Under the pieces are notes generated by a model. The model worked only from the letters and a program-made list of their open reading frames with translations. It had not been told where the DNA came from and did no database searches. Source: Rubidibacter lacunae KORDI 51-2 (GTDB lineage Bacteria; Cyanobacteriota; Cyanobacteriia; Cyanobacteriales; Rubidibacteraceae). From it: a stretch of DNA of 64,000 nt. Numbering within the stretch: the stretch's first letter is position 1; the number at the start of each line of letters is the position of its first letter. Below, piece after piece: positions 38,453-48,655 of this stretch. The translations under genes were made by a program, and so were the position numbers. The DNA lies in the NCBI RefSeq assembly GCF_000473895.1, contig NZ_ASSJ01000031.1:1-64000 (forward strand), given 5' to 3'.

Positions 38453-39877
38453 CTATCGATGGCATGCTGAACCTCGAGCGGGCGTTCGAGTCATGCGACT
38501 CGTGGCAGGCAGTTGGCGCTGACCCTTTGGTGACCTGGGAGCGATCGGCAGCTGGGGTCCTTGGAGGACGAGGCCAGCCAGAGCGCCGTTGGCAAGAATG
38601 AATATCGGATTCACCATTGCATTAAGCAAGCAGTCGATCGTGTATAACACCAAGATGAGCGCGACTGCTGATGCCGGAGCAAATTCGGGCCGTTCCCATG
38701 CCTTTTTGCGGTAGCGCAAGCTGAAGTAGAGTAGTGGAGGCAGAAGCATCGTAGCGGTCAAACTCGCTAGCCCAACGAGCCCGCTCTCGCCGAAAGCAAT
38801 GATCCACAAACTGTCGGTAGTTGAAACATTGCGACCGAACTTGTCGTAGACGCGCGATCGCCCCCAGCCTCCCCACCCGAAGAGCAGGCGCTGGCGTGCC
38901 TTGTCAGCTAAAAGTTTTTCGTTGTCGAACCGAAATTCTATCGAGCCGACGCGTGCTTCGCTGACGCCAATGCTGTTGAGGGAGGTTACGATTTGGTTTT
39001 GATATCCAGGGGCATCGACGACCGTATTGGTTACTAGGTAAAAGCAAATACCAGTACTAACCAACAGAATCGGCAAAGAAGTCTGCATGCGCTTGCCGCT
39101 CCACATCAGTAGTAATCCGAGTGCCAGCAGTGCATAAGCACCAGTAGACTTAACCAAGATTGTTGTTAGTACGAGGCTGGCAACCAACCAGCTCATATCG
39201 ATATTATAAATTTTTGTCAGGACACCCGAGCGCCACAGCCAGAAGCCGATAAATGTTGCAGCCATCATCCACAATCCGACTTCCAAGCCGTGTTGCATAA
39301 AAACAACCGGACGCCAGCCACCATAACGCATGGTATGCGCAAAACTGTGTTGGTGGAAGCCGTAGAGCATACCGTGGAGCTGCGGACTCATTCGTGCTTC
39401 ATACAAACAGAGCGGGACGTAAAGTATTCCGCCAACGCAAATTCCTAAGGCTAGTTGATAAAGCCCATAAAGGTTGCCTAAGTAGAGACGTCCGAGAAAA
39501 TAAGGCAATCCCCAAGTTACTGTTTGTGTCAGGCTTGAAGTCATACCGTCATACAACCCCAGTCCGTTATTTACCGAAGAAAGCAATGGGCAGATACACC
39601 AAAGCAACATCGGTGCGTCTAGCCAGCTCGGGCTAAACCTGCTGAGGCGCTGGGTGTCGAACAGCAACATTGCCAGAAAAACACCGCAAACGGTTACACC
39701 AGTTTTGGTGAGGTCGGGCAGTCCAGCGATACGATAGCCTGCTACGGGCAAGAACAGCCATGCGGCAACAAAGCTGAAAACGACAGCACGTTGAAGAGGC
39801 AGGCGGGTGAACAGATATAAAACAACTGGTATCCAGCAGAAGAGGGCGAGTGGAACGAGGAACCCCATAAGTGGCAA
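38453..39877 (-). CDS. O-antigen ligase/Wzy-like polymerase membrane protein
   Basis: 474 residues with about eleven hydrophobic segments and a larger periplasmic loop around residues 280-345 (PGYQNQIVTSLNSIGVSEARVGSIEFRFDNEKLLADKARQ), followed by the GWGGWGRSRV segment typical of the O-antigen polymerase/ligase superfamily. It likely polymerises or transfers lipid-linked polysaccharide units. Last gene of a minus-strand operon with the Wzx-like flippase (63-base gap) and the Wzc-like co-polymerase. The C-terminal 35 residues are basic and cytoplasmic. Confidence 0.82.
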   Translation of the reverse strand: MPLMGFLVPLALFCWIPVVLYLFTRLPLQRAVVFSFVAAWLFLPVAGYRIAGLPDLTKTGVTVCGVFLAMLLFDTQRLSRFSPSWLDAPMLLWCICPLLSSVNNGLGLYDGMTSSLTQTVTWGLPYFLGRLYLGNLYGLYQLALGICVGGILYVPLCLYEARMSPQLHGMLYGFHQHSFAHTMRYGGWRPVVFMQHGLEVGLWMMAATFIGFWLWRSGVLTKIYNIDMSWLVASLVLTTILVKSTGAYALLALGLLLMWSGKRMQTSLPILLVSTGICFYLVTNTVVDAPGYQNQIVTSLNSIGVSEARVGSIEFRFDNEKLLADKARQRLLFGWGGWGRSRVYDKFGRNVSTTDSLWIIAFGESGLVGLASLTATMLLPPLLYFSLRYRKKAWERPEFAPASAVALILVLYTIDCLLNAMVNPIFILANGALAGLVLQGPQLPIAPRSPKGQRQLPATSRMTRTPARGSACHR

Positions 39878-39940
39878 AAGATGGTTGATGATGTGAACTA
39901 CATACCTAAGTCTTGATGGAAGCAGCTTAATAGTGGAGTA

Positions 39941-41302
39941 TCAGATGCTGTTCGATACTAGGCGGTCGAGGGGCAATCCCCAGCCCGCGATCGCGCGGAT
40001 GTAGAACAATAAGCCGATGGTTCCGATTAAGACGCAACTGATCCATGCGTCCTGCCACCAACTCGATAAACCTTCGCGTGCGAGTCCCCAGCCGACCGTG
40101 CCGTAATACGGTAAGTCATTGAATGCGACAGCAACGATGGCACCCGTAATACCAAACCATCGGAAGCAAAGGGGCAAGGCAGCTAGCATATATGCGAATT
40201 TAAGTGCGTTGCCGAAAGCCATGTAGCGCGGTTCCCCGATTGCGAGTAGGGCAGGGCTCATTGTCAGTGACAACACGTGCGGCCAAAGTCCGAGGGCCAG
40301 TACTGGCAGCATCCATGCTCCATCCGCATAACGCTCGTCGTAGAGCAATTGGATTAAGAAGTCGCCGCTGCTGCTCAAGATAGCAATTAGTCCTGCAAGT
40401 CCGAGTACAACCCAGCGGCGTTTTGCAAGGAGCTCAAAGCGCAGAAGTGCTCGCGGTTCAGCTGCGCGTTTCGAAACCAAGGGGAAAATGACAGCACTAC
40501 TCAATCGCTGGAGAACCTGACGCGGTAAATCGGCAAAGGTAAAAGCAATACTGTAGACCCCGAGCAGCCCGATCGGGATTAGCTTACCCAGGATCAGCCG
40601 ATCGGATTGCGATGCCAAGAAGGTCAGCGCCGTCGATAAAAAAATCCACCGGCCGAACGAGCGCAGTTCTTTAAGTGCCTCTGGCTCCCATGCAAGGTGG
40701 TTTTCGTAGACGGCATGCGGTAGCAGGCGGTGGCTCCAGAAAGCGAGCGTGAGAGCCTGTACGTAGCTACCCAACACGAGTGCCAAAATCGTGCCATTGA
40801 AGCGTGCCCAGACAAGCATAATTGCGAGCGACGCGATCTGAGCGCATAGCTTAAGCAGTACGATACGGCCGACTACCATGCGCCGCGCGAGCGTATGTAA
40901 TGCTGTAGAACTAAAGCTCAGTAGCACTCCCGACAAGCCTAGGGTGGGTAACAACCACACTAACTCCGGTGCCGTTGTGAAATATTGCGCCGCCGGCCAC
41001 GCTAGTAAGCAGCAGGCTACCCATATTCCAACTCCTCGCAGGATCTGAATTGTCCAGGCAGTATTGTAGAATTCAGGCTCGTCGCCGCGCGGGCTGCGCA
41101 CGATACTTGGAGCAATGCCGATGTCGGAAAATAGGTCAAGACCCGTGACGAGGGTATTCGCCAGACCCATCAAGCCGAAGAACTCTCGCGGCAGCCATCG
41201 TGTCAGCAAGAGGTTGCTGCACAGGCGAAGGAACTGATTTGTACTGAATCCTAATAAAGTCCAGATGCTTCCACGCAGCGCGAGTTGCCTGAGGGATGGC
41301 AT
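39941..41302 (-). CDS. Wzx-like polysaccharide flippase
   Basis: 453 residues with twelve to fourteen predicted helices, of the MOP/MATE-like oligosaccharide flippase family. The N-terminus LRQLALRGSIWTLLGFSTNQFLRLCSNLLLTRWLPREFFGLMGL is typical, including the early Arg and the GLMGL turn. It moves undecaprenyl-linked repeat units across the membrane. It starts 8 bases after the Wzc-like gene stop, so the two are translationally close. No defects. Confidence 0.9.
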   Translation of the reverse strand: MPSLRQLALRGSIWTLLGFSTNQFLRLCSNLLLTRWLPREFFGLMGLANTLVTGLDLFSDIGIAPSIVRSPRGDEPEFYNTAWTIQILRGVGIWVACCLLAWPAAQYFTTAPELVWLLPTLGLSGVLLSFSSTALHTLARRMVVGRIVLLKLCAQIASLAIMLVWARFNGTILALVLGSYVQALTLAFWSHRLLPHAVYENHLAWEPEALKELRSFGRWIFLSTALTFLASQSDRLILGKLIPIGLLGVYSIAFTFADLPRQVLQRLSSAVIFPLVSKRAAEPRALLRFELLAKRRWVVLGLAGLIAILSSSGDFLIQLLYDERYADGAWMLPVLALGLWPHVLSLTMSPALLAIGEPRYMAFGNALKFAYMLAALPLCFRWFGITGAIVAVAFNDLPYYGTVGWGLAREGLSSWWQDAWISCVLIGTIGLLFYIRAIAGWGLPLDRLVSNSI

Positions 41303-41310
41303 TGGCCTTT

Positions 41311-43641
41311 CTACTCTTCAGCAGCGACGCGGTGCCGATGCTGACCAGAATGCAGTGGTGCAGGCACTGGCAAGACCTTGGAAGCCTCGTTTAAGTGGCG
41401 ATCGGTGGAGGGCAACTCCTCGACCTTGCGGCGGTCCCGTGCCGCCGCGCGCGGGACTGGTTTGGGACGCTTGCGGGGCGAACCGTCATTGGCGATTGCG
41501 CCGATGATGGGGAGATTAAAGGCAGAAATTTCATCGAGAACATCCAATGTCACCGAGCGCTGTGTCTTGCCAATCCCGATGACGGATACCAGCCCGCCAG
41601 CATTAGCCGCTAAGAACTTCGCATCCGCATAGCGATCGAGTGGTGGCGTATCGTATATCACGAGATCGAAGGCACTCGCTAGGCGGCTGCTGATTTTTTC
41701 CATTGCACCCGACGCGAGTAGCTGCCCAGCCTCGGATAACACGCCGCCCGAGGTCATAACGAATAAGGTGTCTGAACTCGAAAGGCGCTGTAATAAAGTC
41801 TGGCGTTGAGGTTCGCGCGACTGCAACAACAACTGCTTGAGCCCTTGTAGATTGTTTAAGTTCAGCAAGGTATGCAGCTGCGGGTTGCGAAGATTGGCAT
41901 CTACGAGCAGTACGCGTCGACCAGCTGCTGCTGCCGTGTAAGCAAGGTGCAAGGCAACGGTCGTTTTGCCATCTCCCTGTTGAGGGGAAGAAATTACGAT
42001 GGACCGCAGCGGTGCATCCGAGTAGAAAAACAGAAGCTTCGCATAAATGGAGTTAAACGCTTCGCGGAAAATTGCAGCGGGGGAGTCCGGCGCTTCGCCA
42101 AACAGCGGCTTGAGATCGCGAATAGCAGGCGCTACGGGACTGCACGGCACGATCTCTAGCAGGGGAACGGGCGATGCGTCACTAAGGTCATCGCTGGAGA
42201 AAAAGATGTCTTCGCGTTTGTCGATGAGGACGGCTAGTCCGGTACCGGCGATCAACCCGAAGAAGGCTCCCAATACGAGCATCTTCTTGCTACTGACGGC
42301 AAGAGGAATTGGCTTGCCATCGCGATCGCGCGGCAATTGCGGCTCGGTCACGAGTTCCCAGGGCACTTGCGTTTGAGCGGCTTCCACCTTCAGTCGCTCG
42401 CGCTCGCTCAGCAATTGATCGAGGGTTCGGTTGACGACCTCGAGCTCTCGCTGCATATCGGTATAGCGCCTTACGATTGCAGGGAAGGCTTGAATTTCAG
42501 CTTTGAGAGCAGCTTCTTGCTCGCTCAGTCCGCGTTCTCGCAATTCGAGCTGGACAATCGCGCCAGAAACATCCATTAACTGGCTGACTAATCCTCGCCG
42601 TGCCGCATCCAGATAGATGCGGACCCGGGGATCGCTTGCAAACTCGTCTCCCAGAGACTCTCGGGCGCGCTGCTCGAGTAGAGGACGCAGGTTGGCGCGT
42701 TGAGCGACTAGCTCGTTAACGATCGGGGAGCCGGCCCGAAAGCGGGCAGTTTCGGCAGCAATTCGTTCTTCAACGGACTGTAAATCGAGTACGAGCTTTT
42801 GATAGACGGGATCGCCACTGAGTGCTGAAGCGGCGAGGGCAACATCGGGACCAAAGCCGAGCTGTTCTTGCAACTGAACGTACAGCTCCTGTTGCTCGGA
42901 TAGCTGGCGACTGGCTTCCAAACGCAGCTCGGATGTGGCCCGCAATTGCAATGACAGCGCTTGACCTTCTTGTAGCGGATCGAAGAAAGCGTGCTTCTGC
43001 TGTAATTGCTGCAGGTCGTTCTGAAGCATGTTGGAACGCTCGCGCAGTTCGGGTAACTGCTCCTCAATAAAACCTACACCCTCGCCAATACGACTCTTAC
43101 GCTCCTCAAGGCTATAGCGCAAATATTCATCGGCAAGTACGTCCAGAACCGTGCTAACAACAATAGGATCCCGACCTTCGAAAACGACTTCAAGGATGCG
43201 AAACTCCCGTCCCAGGCGGTCGACGGTCAAACCGAGTTGCAGGTCTCGTCCAGTAAAGTCGGGCTTGTCTTGGCGTACGCGATCTACAACACTCGACAGG
43301 ATACGCGGGCTTTGCAGCAAGACTATTTGTGTCGGGTAATCGAGGCGGAAGGCTTCTTGACCTGGGACGCGGCCGCCATTACGCGTAAGCGCAGTTGGTT
43401 CGGATAGGCGAGCCTCGTTCGTGACAGGCTCGACAAGTACCTGGAAACTGCCCCTGTAGAGTGGCGGCAACATAGCCGCCAAAAGATAAGCCATACTCCC
43501 AAAAACACCAGTTACGCCAGCGACAGCAATCCACTGGCGTTTGACCGTAGCAAGCAGGGAGCGCAGGCTCAGGCCGCGTCGCGGGGAAATGTCTTGCTCT
43601 TCTGCGAAAGCCTGCTCTTCAAAGATGGGCGCGCTGGACAC
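41311..43641 (-). CDS. Wzc-like polysaccharide co-polymerase / tyrosine-kinase-like ATPase
   Basis: 776 residues. A Wzz domain is flanked by helices at about 38-58 and 453-472, with a long coiled coil between (about 185-265 and 370-420). The cytoplasmic BY-kinase-type domain has Walker A SPQQGDGKTT (552-561), Walker A' LLVDANLR (578-585) and Walker B VIYDTPP (661-667). There is no C-terminal tyrosine cluster: no Tyr at all follows residue 671, and the tail is basic and Pro-rich. So it should control chain length, but the usual autophosphorylation cycle is doubtful. First gene of the wzc-wzx-wzy operon. Confidence 0.9.
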   Translation of the reverse strand: MSSAPIFEEQAFAEEQDISPRRGLSLRSLLATVKRQWIAVAGVTGVFGSMAYLLAAMLPPLYRGSFQVLVEPVTNEARLSEPTALTRNGGRVPGQEAFRLDYPTQIVLLQSPRILSSVVDRVRQDKPDFTGRDLQLGLTVDRLGREFRILEVVFEGRDPIVVSTVLDVLADEYLRYSLEERKSRIGEGVGFIEEQLPELRERSNMLQNDLQQLQQKHAFFDPLQEGQALSLQLRATSELRLEASRQLSEQQELYVQLQEQLGFGPDVALAASALSGDPVYQKLVLDLQSVEERIAAETARFRAGSPIVNELVAQRANLRPLLEQRARESLGDEFASDPRVRIYLDAARRGLVSQLMDVSGAIVQLELRERGLSEQEAALKAEIQAFPAIVRRYTDMQRELEVVNRTLDQLLSERERLKVEAAQTQVPWELVTEPQLPRDRDGKPIPLAVSSKKMLVLGAFFGLIAGTGLAVLIDKREDIFFSSDDLSDASPVPLLEIVPCSPVAPAIRDLKPLFGEAPDSPAAIFREAFNSIYAKLLFFYSDAPLRSIVISSPQQGDGKTTVALHLAYTAAAAGRRVLLVDANLRNPQLHTLLNLNNLQGLKQLLLQSREPQRQTLLQRLSSSDTLFVMTSGGVLSEAGQLLASGAMEKISSRLASAFDLVIYDTPPLDRYADAKFLAANAGGLVSVIGIGKTQRSVTLDVLDEISAFNLPIIGAIANDGSPRKRPKPVPRAAARDRRKVEELPSTDRHLNEASKVLPVPAPLHSGQHRHRVAAEE

Positions 43642-43672
43642 GGTATTACACAGAAACCCGATTTGATGAAAC

Positions 43673-43809
43673 CAGTCTAGCTTAGATCGCGAAACGCGAG
43701 TGAGAATTTATACCGTTTTTCGAGGGCACGGTATTCACGTAGATCCGATTTTATATTTAATGAGGTCAGTCTAGCTTGGATTGCGAATCGCGAGTGAGAA
43801 TTTATACCG
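43673..43809. repeat. 43-base direct repeat, two copies
   Basis: CAGTCTAGCTTAGATCGCG... at 43673-43715 and CAGTCTAGCTTGGATTGCG... at 43767-43809, with period 94 bases and about five mismatches; both end GAGTGAGAATTTATACCG. The second copy overlaps the last codons and stop of lysC. The region is upstream of the Wzc-like gene, so the repeat could bind a regulator there, or be a remnant of a duplicated lysC end. Confidence 0.75.
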
Positions 43810-45625
43810 CGTTTCTGCGATCGCCAACCAGATCGAACGTGGCATGAACTGCCCGTACAGCTTCTAAAGCTTCGGCTTCACCAATAATACAACTAAGCTT
43901 GATTTCAGAGGTGGCGATCGCCTGGATATTAATTTGGCGAGTGGCAAGGGCTTTAAACATACGTGCGGCAACACCCGGCTGTCCGAGCATCCCCGCACCC
44001 ACAATACTGACTTTGGCAACCTCAGTTGCCGGGAGCACCTCACTTCCCGGCCAAGCAGCGCTCACAGATTGCAAGATTTTAGTAGCCTTTGTAGCATTGC
44101 CGCGTGCTGCGGTAAACGCAATATCGCGTGCGGGACTACCATTGATGATGCGACAGCGCTGAGACTGAATGATCGTGTCGACTCCGATTCCCGCGCTGGC
44201 AAGCTGCTCGAAAATTCGTGCGGCGGCACCTGGACGGTCGGGAACGTGACGCACTGCTAGCCAGGCTCGGTCTCGGTCGAGGGCAACACCGCAGACAGAA
44301 GGGTTTCTTGCCGCGACTGCACTCGGCACAGTAGGCGGAGCCTCAATACCGAACTCTGCTTGGAGAGCGTCGCAGGCACGCCGGGCACGCTGCGCTGGGG
44401 TTTCGTCGCCAACTGCCGGCACGTCCAGTACGCAGCTAATTTTGATTTCTGAGGTGGAAATGATTTGTAGGTTGATTCCTACAGCGGCTAGCGCCGCAAA
44501 CATACGAGCGGCGATTTCCGGCCGCCCCACCGTGCCGGTCCCAACAATGGATACGATCGCGATCGCAGGTTCGACCACCACGCGTGCCTCTTCTGCGGCT
44601 GTTGGGTGCGAGCGCAGGACGGGCGCGATCGCTTCGGCAATCGCTGCTGCCGACTGGCAAGTATCTTTCCGAACGGTGAATGCCAAGTCGTTGCTGTTAC
44701 CTTCGTGGATCGACTGGACGATCAAATCTACATCCACGCCCTGTCTGGCGATCTCGCCGAACAGGCGTGCAGCAATGCCCGGTGAATCGGGCACCTGCAG
44801 CATGGCGACTTTGGCTTGCGAGACATCGTACTCGATCGCATCCACGACCTTACCCAGTTCAAGACCGGTCAGCGAGCGCACTCGCGCGGGCGGTGCCAAC
44901 ACCACCGTGCCGGGTTCCTCGCTCCAACTCGAGCGGACGGCAAGCTCGACGCCGAAGTTACGGGCAATCTCCACCGCGCGTGGATGCAGAACCTTAGCCC
45001 CCACACTCGCCAATTCCAAGATCTCGTCGCAGTCCACAGTGGTCAACAAACGTGCGCCTGGGACCAAGCGCGGGTCGGCGGTGAGAATCCCCGGGACGTC
45101 GGTAAAAATTTCGCAGCGATCGGCACCCAGCGCAGCGGCCAGCGCTACGGCTGATGTGTCAGACCCGCCGCGACCGAGGGTCGTAATTTCCAACTCATCG
45201 CCCGGACTAATGCCCTGAAAACCTGCGATAACGACGACTTTGCCCTCACGTAAATGGCGCTGCAACCGTTGAGTCCGGATTTCCTGAATGCGCGCGCGGC
45301 CGTACTCGGCCTCGGTGACAATGCCAACCTGCGCGCCTGTCAGCGAGATTGCCGGCTGCCCCAGCTCGTGCAGTGCCATACTCAGCAGCGCGATCGAAAC
45401 TTGTTCGCCCGTCGCTAACAGCATGTCTAACTCGCGACGACTGGGCTCGGAGGTGATTTGCCGCGCCAAACCATTCAACTCGTCGGTCGTCTTGCCCATA
45501 GCCGAAACTACGACCGCAACCGCATTGCCGTTGCTGACCGTTCGATCGACGCGCTTGGCAACCGCTCGAATTCGCTCGACCGTTCCGACAGATGTTCCCC
45601 CGTATTTTTGGACGATCAGCGCCAC
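43802..45625 (-). CDS. lysC: Aspartate kinase with four ACT domains
   Basis: Phosphorylates aspartate, first step to lysine, threonine and methionine. GTG start at 45625 gives 607 residues opening [14 protein letters not shown], the kinase signature. Kinase domain about 1-250 ([29 protein letters not shown] is the active-site block). Two pairs of ACT domains follow: [22 protein letters not shown] and [25 protein letters not shown], then a repeat pair beginning [21 protein letters not shown] and [23 protein letters not shown]. The four-ACT form of about 600 residues is the cyanobacterial type, under concerted Lys/Thr feedback. The 43-base repeat overlaps its 3' end. Confidence 0.95.
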   Translation of the reverse strand: MALIVQKYGGTSVGTVERIRAVAKRVDRTVSNGNAVAVVVSAMGKTTDELNGLARQITSEPSRRELDMLLATGEQVSIALLSMALHELGQPAISLTGAQVGIVTEAEYGRARIQEIRTQRLQRHLREGKVVVIAGFQGISPGDELEITTLGRGGSDTSAVALAAALGADRCEIFTDVPGILTADPRLVPGARLLTTVDCDEILELASVGAKVLHPRAVEIARNFGVELAVRSSWSEEPGTVVLAPPARVRSLTGLELGKVVDAIEYDVSQAKVAMLQVPDSPGIAARLFGEIARQGVDVDLIVQSIHEGNSNDLAFTVRKDTCQSAAAIAEAIAPVLRSHPTAAEEARVVVEPAIAIVSIVGTGTVGRPEIAARMFAALAAVGINLQIISTSEIKISCVLDVPAVGDETPAQRARRACDALQAEFGIEAPPTVPSAVAARNPSVCGVALDRDRAWLAVRHVPDRPGAAARIFEQLASAGIGVDTIIQSQRCRIINGSPARDIAFTAARGNATKATKILQSVSAAWPGSEVLPATEVAKVSIVGAGMLGQPGVAARMFKALATRQINIQAIATSEIKLSCIIGEAEALEAVRAVHATFDLVGDRRNAV

Positions 45626-45754
45626 ACCCGTCGCTCCCCCTGCCTGCCTCGCTTGAGTTCGCCCTCCAAGGTAACAGATCGGCTGCCCCTCGCGAGAACT
45701 GCTGCAATCGACCAATGACGGTTTGAATTCGGTCCTTCACGGAACAGGCGATCC

Positions 45755-48655
45755 CTAGACAAACAGCACGGGGAGTAGCTGAGGCAAAATGAAGCCCAAT
45801 ATCAAACAGACCCCACCGACGACGAGAGACCAGAAGCGGTGATAGCTGCGGACCATCGTCACCGGCTCATCTTCGCCTTCCAGCAATAACAAGTCGATCT
45901 GGGGAATAATCCCGCGTCGGAACCACCCGGTCGTGCGGACATCCCGACCGATGAGAAATTCAACTTGTGAAAGACCGAAGAGGAAGTTCCCGATCGGTCC
46001 GAATCGCGAAGAGTACCGCGCGAGGATCGTGCCCGTCTTATCCTGCATCTTCAAATCCGATCCAAAGCGATTTCCCGCATCGCCGCGACCGATCAACTCG
46101 GCATCGAGCTTGACGGGTTTCCCGCGCAGCGGACTAGCATAGGGGTCTGACATCAGTGTCATGATATCGGTTGCCGGCGCGCGCTTAAAGTCCGGGTACA
46201 TAAACAAGGTTTTGACCAGTACGCCACTTCCGAAGAAAACCAAGATCAGCGATGGGAAAACAATGGGCGATGCTCCTACCCATAGAGCGCTGGTTCCAGC
46301 GACGAGCCCGAGGAAAAACATCAGCGCATCTAAGCGGAAGAGAATCAAGTCTGTCAGGAAGTTGCTATAGAGCTTGCGCTTGCTAAGCTGCCGACCTTCT
46401 TTAACGACTGCAGCGAAGTTGAACTCCACGTCTAGCCCCAGCTGCTCGGCATAGGTGCTAAGCGCGCGGATGCGTTTGCCCGTAAGGGGGTGCGTGGATT
46501 GCAGTTCCATCCACCAGCCCCAGGGGTTGAAGAGATCCCAGAGGAAAACGCGCCCGACTTTTTCAGGCTCGCTGGTGATGCTATACGCTGTTCCAGACGA
46601 CGATGCGGCCTGCGCGTCATAAATTCCCAAGGCGCGCGTTCCCTCAACGAGTTTGCTACGTTTTTCGCCCTGGCGTACCTGTTCTTTCTCTTCTTCAACT
46701 AAACCGTAGGCAATCTTTACTAATGCGCGCGACAAAGCATTGGGATTGCCAGTCACTTCAGCAGCAAAGTGGTCGGCGTAGTACTCTCGGGTGCGCGACA
46801 GATAAAGCAGCAAGTACGTGCCAATAACGTAAAACACGTAAGCCGCCAATGCCACATTGTGCGTGAGTTCGCGTCCGCGATTGCCGCCGAACTTGATATC
46901 TCTCGTGAAGGTGTAAATCAAATACGTGAGCTGAACGAGCGTAGATGCTAACGTCATGACTGCAAAGTCCCAGTGCACCACGTGCCCCAGCTCGTGGGCA
47001 TAAACCGCAGCGGTTTCATCGTCGTCGAGGTAGGTAAACAACCCCTGACTAACGACTACGCGTGCGGTGCTCGGTAGCGAACCATAGGTGAATGCAGTTG
47101 GGTTCTGGTCGTCAATCAGACCTATGCGCGGCACCGGTAGTTTGCGGTCGCGGCAGATGCGCTCGATCGTTTCAGCTGCCTCGGGGCTGCTGCGTCTGAT
47201 GTGTCCCAGACCCACCCATTTTGTGCCGTATAACAGGCTCTGGATGATGTCCATGAGCGTGGGCGAAATAAAAAAGATGACCAGCTGTAAAACAACTGCG
47301 ATCGATGCCGCCACAGTCAATCCCAATAGGCGGTTCTCGCCTTGCACGCCCACGGCTGCCAACACGAGTACCAACAGCATACCGAACACCAAACCGACCG
47401 TTACCGTTGAGGCTAGGGTGAGGCTGCTGGCAACGCCTTGCATTGCCAACTTGACGCCTAGCTGTGCGGCGCGGTTGGCTTTCGGGAAGCGACTGGGTAG
47501 CTTGCTGGGGCGGCGGCGGTTCGGCGAGGAGCCTTCGCCATCAACAATGGGTCGGGCTTTGGCAATGTGGAGAGCAGCGAGTTGCTGTTTGGCCCAGGTT
47601 GCTCTCATCTCGTCGCCGCTTCTGGCGATGTCTTCGCAAATAGCGATCGCCCGATCGTACTGGCGCGTATTTCGATAGGTCTTTATCAGACCCATGCGCG
47701 CTTCGCGATAGGTTTCAGAGCCGTTGTCATCGCCACAACGCCTGCAATATTCTTCTAGCGCCGCGATCGCATCGTGGTAACGTTTTTCCTGAAGTGCTTG
47801 CAGCCCGACTTGAAAATACTTCTTAAGCTCGGTTTGTATATCTTCTTCGATCTTCGCCAGCATGGTTTCTCCCCAGTCGCGTACTTCGCGCCGAGGGTGC
47901 TCGGTGAGTTTTTGGCACAGATGCAGGGCTTTCTCGTGTTCGCGCTCGCCACGGTAGGCTTGCACGAGTTGCATGCGAGCTTTCTGAAACGTCTCTGACT
48001 GGTAGTCCTTGCTGCTACCTTGCTGGCAGTATTCTTCGAGCGCCGAGACCGCCTCGCTAAAGTTTTTGTGCTTGAATGCTTGCAATCCTCGCTTGAGCAA
48101 TTGCTCTAGCTCGCGTTTATGCTCCTCAGCAGTGAAGCAGTCGAGGACTTCGCGCGCCCAATTACGGACTTCTGGTCGGCGGTTCTCGACCAAGCGCTCG
48201 GCAATAGAACGAGCCTTCTTGCGATCGCCTGCTCCGTCGTAAGCGCGAACGAGCTCCATGCGGGCGTGTACGGCATCGTCGGATTGCAGATTGATACCGG
48301 GCGAGCGATAGAAGTCTTCCAGGGCTTTGATTGCATCGGCGAAACGCCCTTGCTGTAGTGCGGCTTGCCCCTCGGTCAGTTGCTGAGCTGACTCAGCGTA
48401 ACGCGCCTCGGCTTCCAGGGTAGCTAGCGCCGCCCTCGCCCAGTTACTGACATTGGGGTGTGGATAGTTAGCTAACTCACGTCCGAGGACGACAGCCTTC
48501 TGGAGCTGACCATTCCCGTGATAAGCGCGAACGAGTTCCATCCGTGCCTGCAGGAAATCGGGGTCCGACACGTTTGTGCCAACCGCCTCTAATGCTCGCA
48601 CGGCGTCCTGAAATCGCCCCTCCTGGAGTGCTTGCAAACCAGCCTGGAATGACAT
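45755..48655 (-). CDS. M48 family membrane metalloprotease with four tandem N-terminal repeats
   Basis: 966 residues. Residues 1-370 are four tandem repeats starting near 6, 96, 190 and 284 (period 90-94), each with G-QAL-EGRF-DA--ALE, then ARM-LV-AY and a WA/WG helix: TPR-like superhelix. Two membrane helices follow at about 412-436 and 444-465. The HtpX-like catalytic domain has HELGH at 554-558, with Glu624 in TREYYADHFAAE as third zinc ligand. Further hydrophobic segments lie near 605-620, 760-790 and at the C-terminus (GGVCLILGFILPQLLPVLFV). A membrane quality-control role is inferred for M48; the repeats probably choose partners. Confidence 0.9.
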   Translation of the reverse strand: MSFQAGLQALQEGRFQDAVRALEAVGTNVSDPDFLQARMELVRAYHGNGQLQKAVVLGRELANYPHPNVSNWARAALATLEAEARYAESAQQLTEGQAALQQGRFADAIKALEDFYRSPGINLQSDDAVHARMELVRAYDGAGDRKKARSIAERLVENRRPEVRNWAREVLDCFTAEEHKRELEQLLKRGLQAFKHKNFSEAVSALEEYCQQGSSKDYQSETFQKARMQLVQAYRGEREHEKALHLCQKLTEHPRREVRDWGETMLAKIEEDIQTELKKYFQVGLQALQEKRYHDAIAALEEYCRRCGDDNGSETYREARMGLIKTYRNTRQYDRAIAICEDIARSGDEMRATWAKQQLAALHIAKARPIVDGEGSSPNRRRPSKLPSRFPKANRAAQLGVKLAMQGVASSLTLASTVTVGLVFGMLLVLVLAAVGVQGENRLLGLTVAASIAVVLQLVIFFISPTLMDIIQSLLYGTKWVGLGHIRRSSPEAAETIERICRDRKLPVPRIGLIDDQNPTAFTYGSLPSTARVVVSQGLFTYLDDDETAAVYAHELGHVVHWDFAVMTLASTLVQLTYLIYTFTRDIKFGGNRGRELTHNVALAAYVFYVIGTYLLLYLSRTREYYADHFAAEVTGNPNALSRALVKIAYGLVEEEKEQVRQGEKRSKLVEGTRALGIYDAQAASSSGTAYSITSEPEKVGRVFLWDLFNPWGWWMELQSTHPLTGKRIRALSTYAEQLGLDVEFNFAAVVKEGRQLSKRKLYSNFLTDLILFRLDALMFFLGLVAGTSALWVGASPIVFPSLILVFFGSGVLVKTLFMYPDFKRAPATDIMTLMSDPYASPLRGKPVKLDAELIGRGDAGNRFGSDLKMQDKTGTILARYSSRFGPIGNFLFGLSQVEFLIGRDVRTTGWFRRGIIPQIDLLLLEGEDEPVTMVRSYHRFWSLVVGGVCLILGFILPQLLPVLFV

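Noticed and set aside
44442-45218. 258-codon plus-strand open frame
   Set aside because: Antisense to lysC, which has full kinase and ACT motifs.
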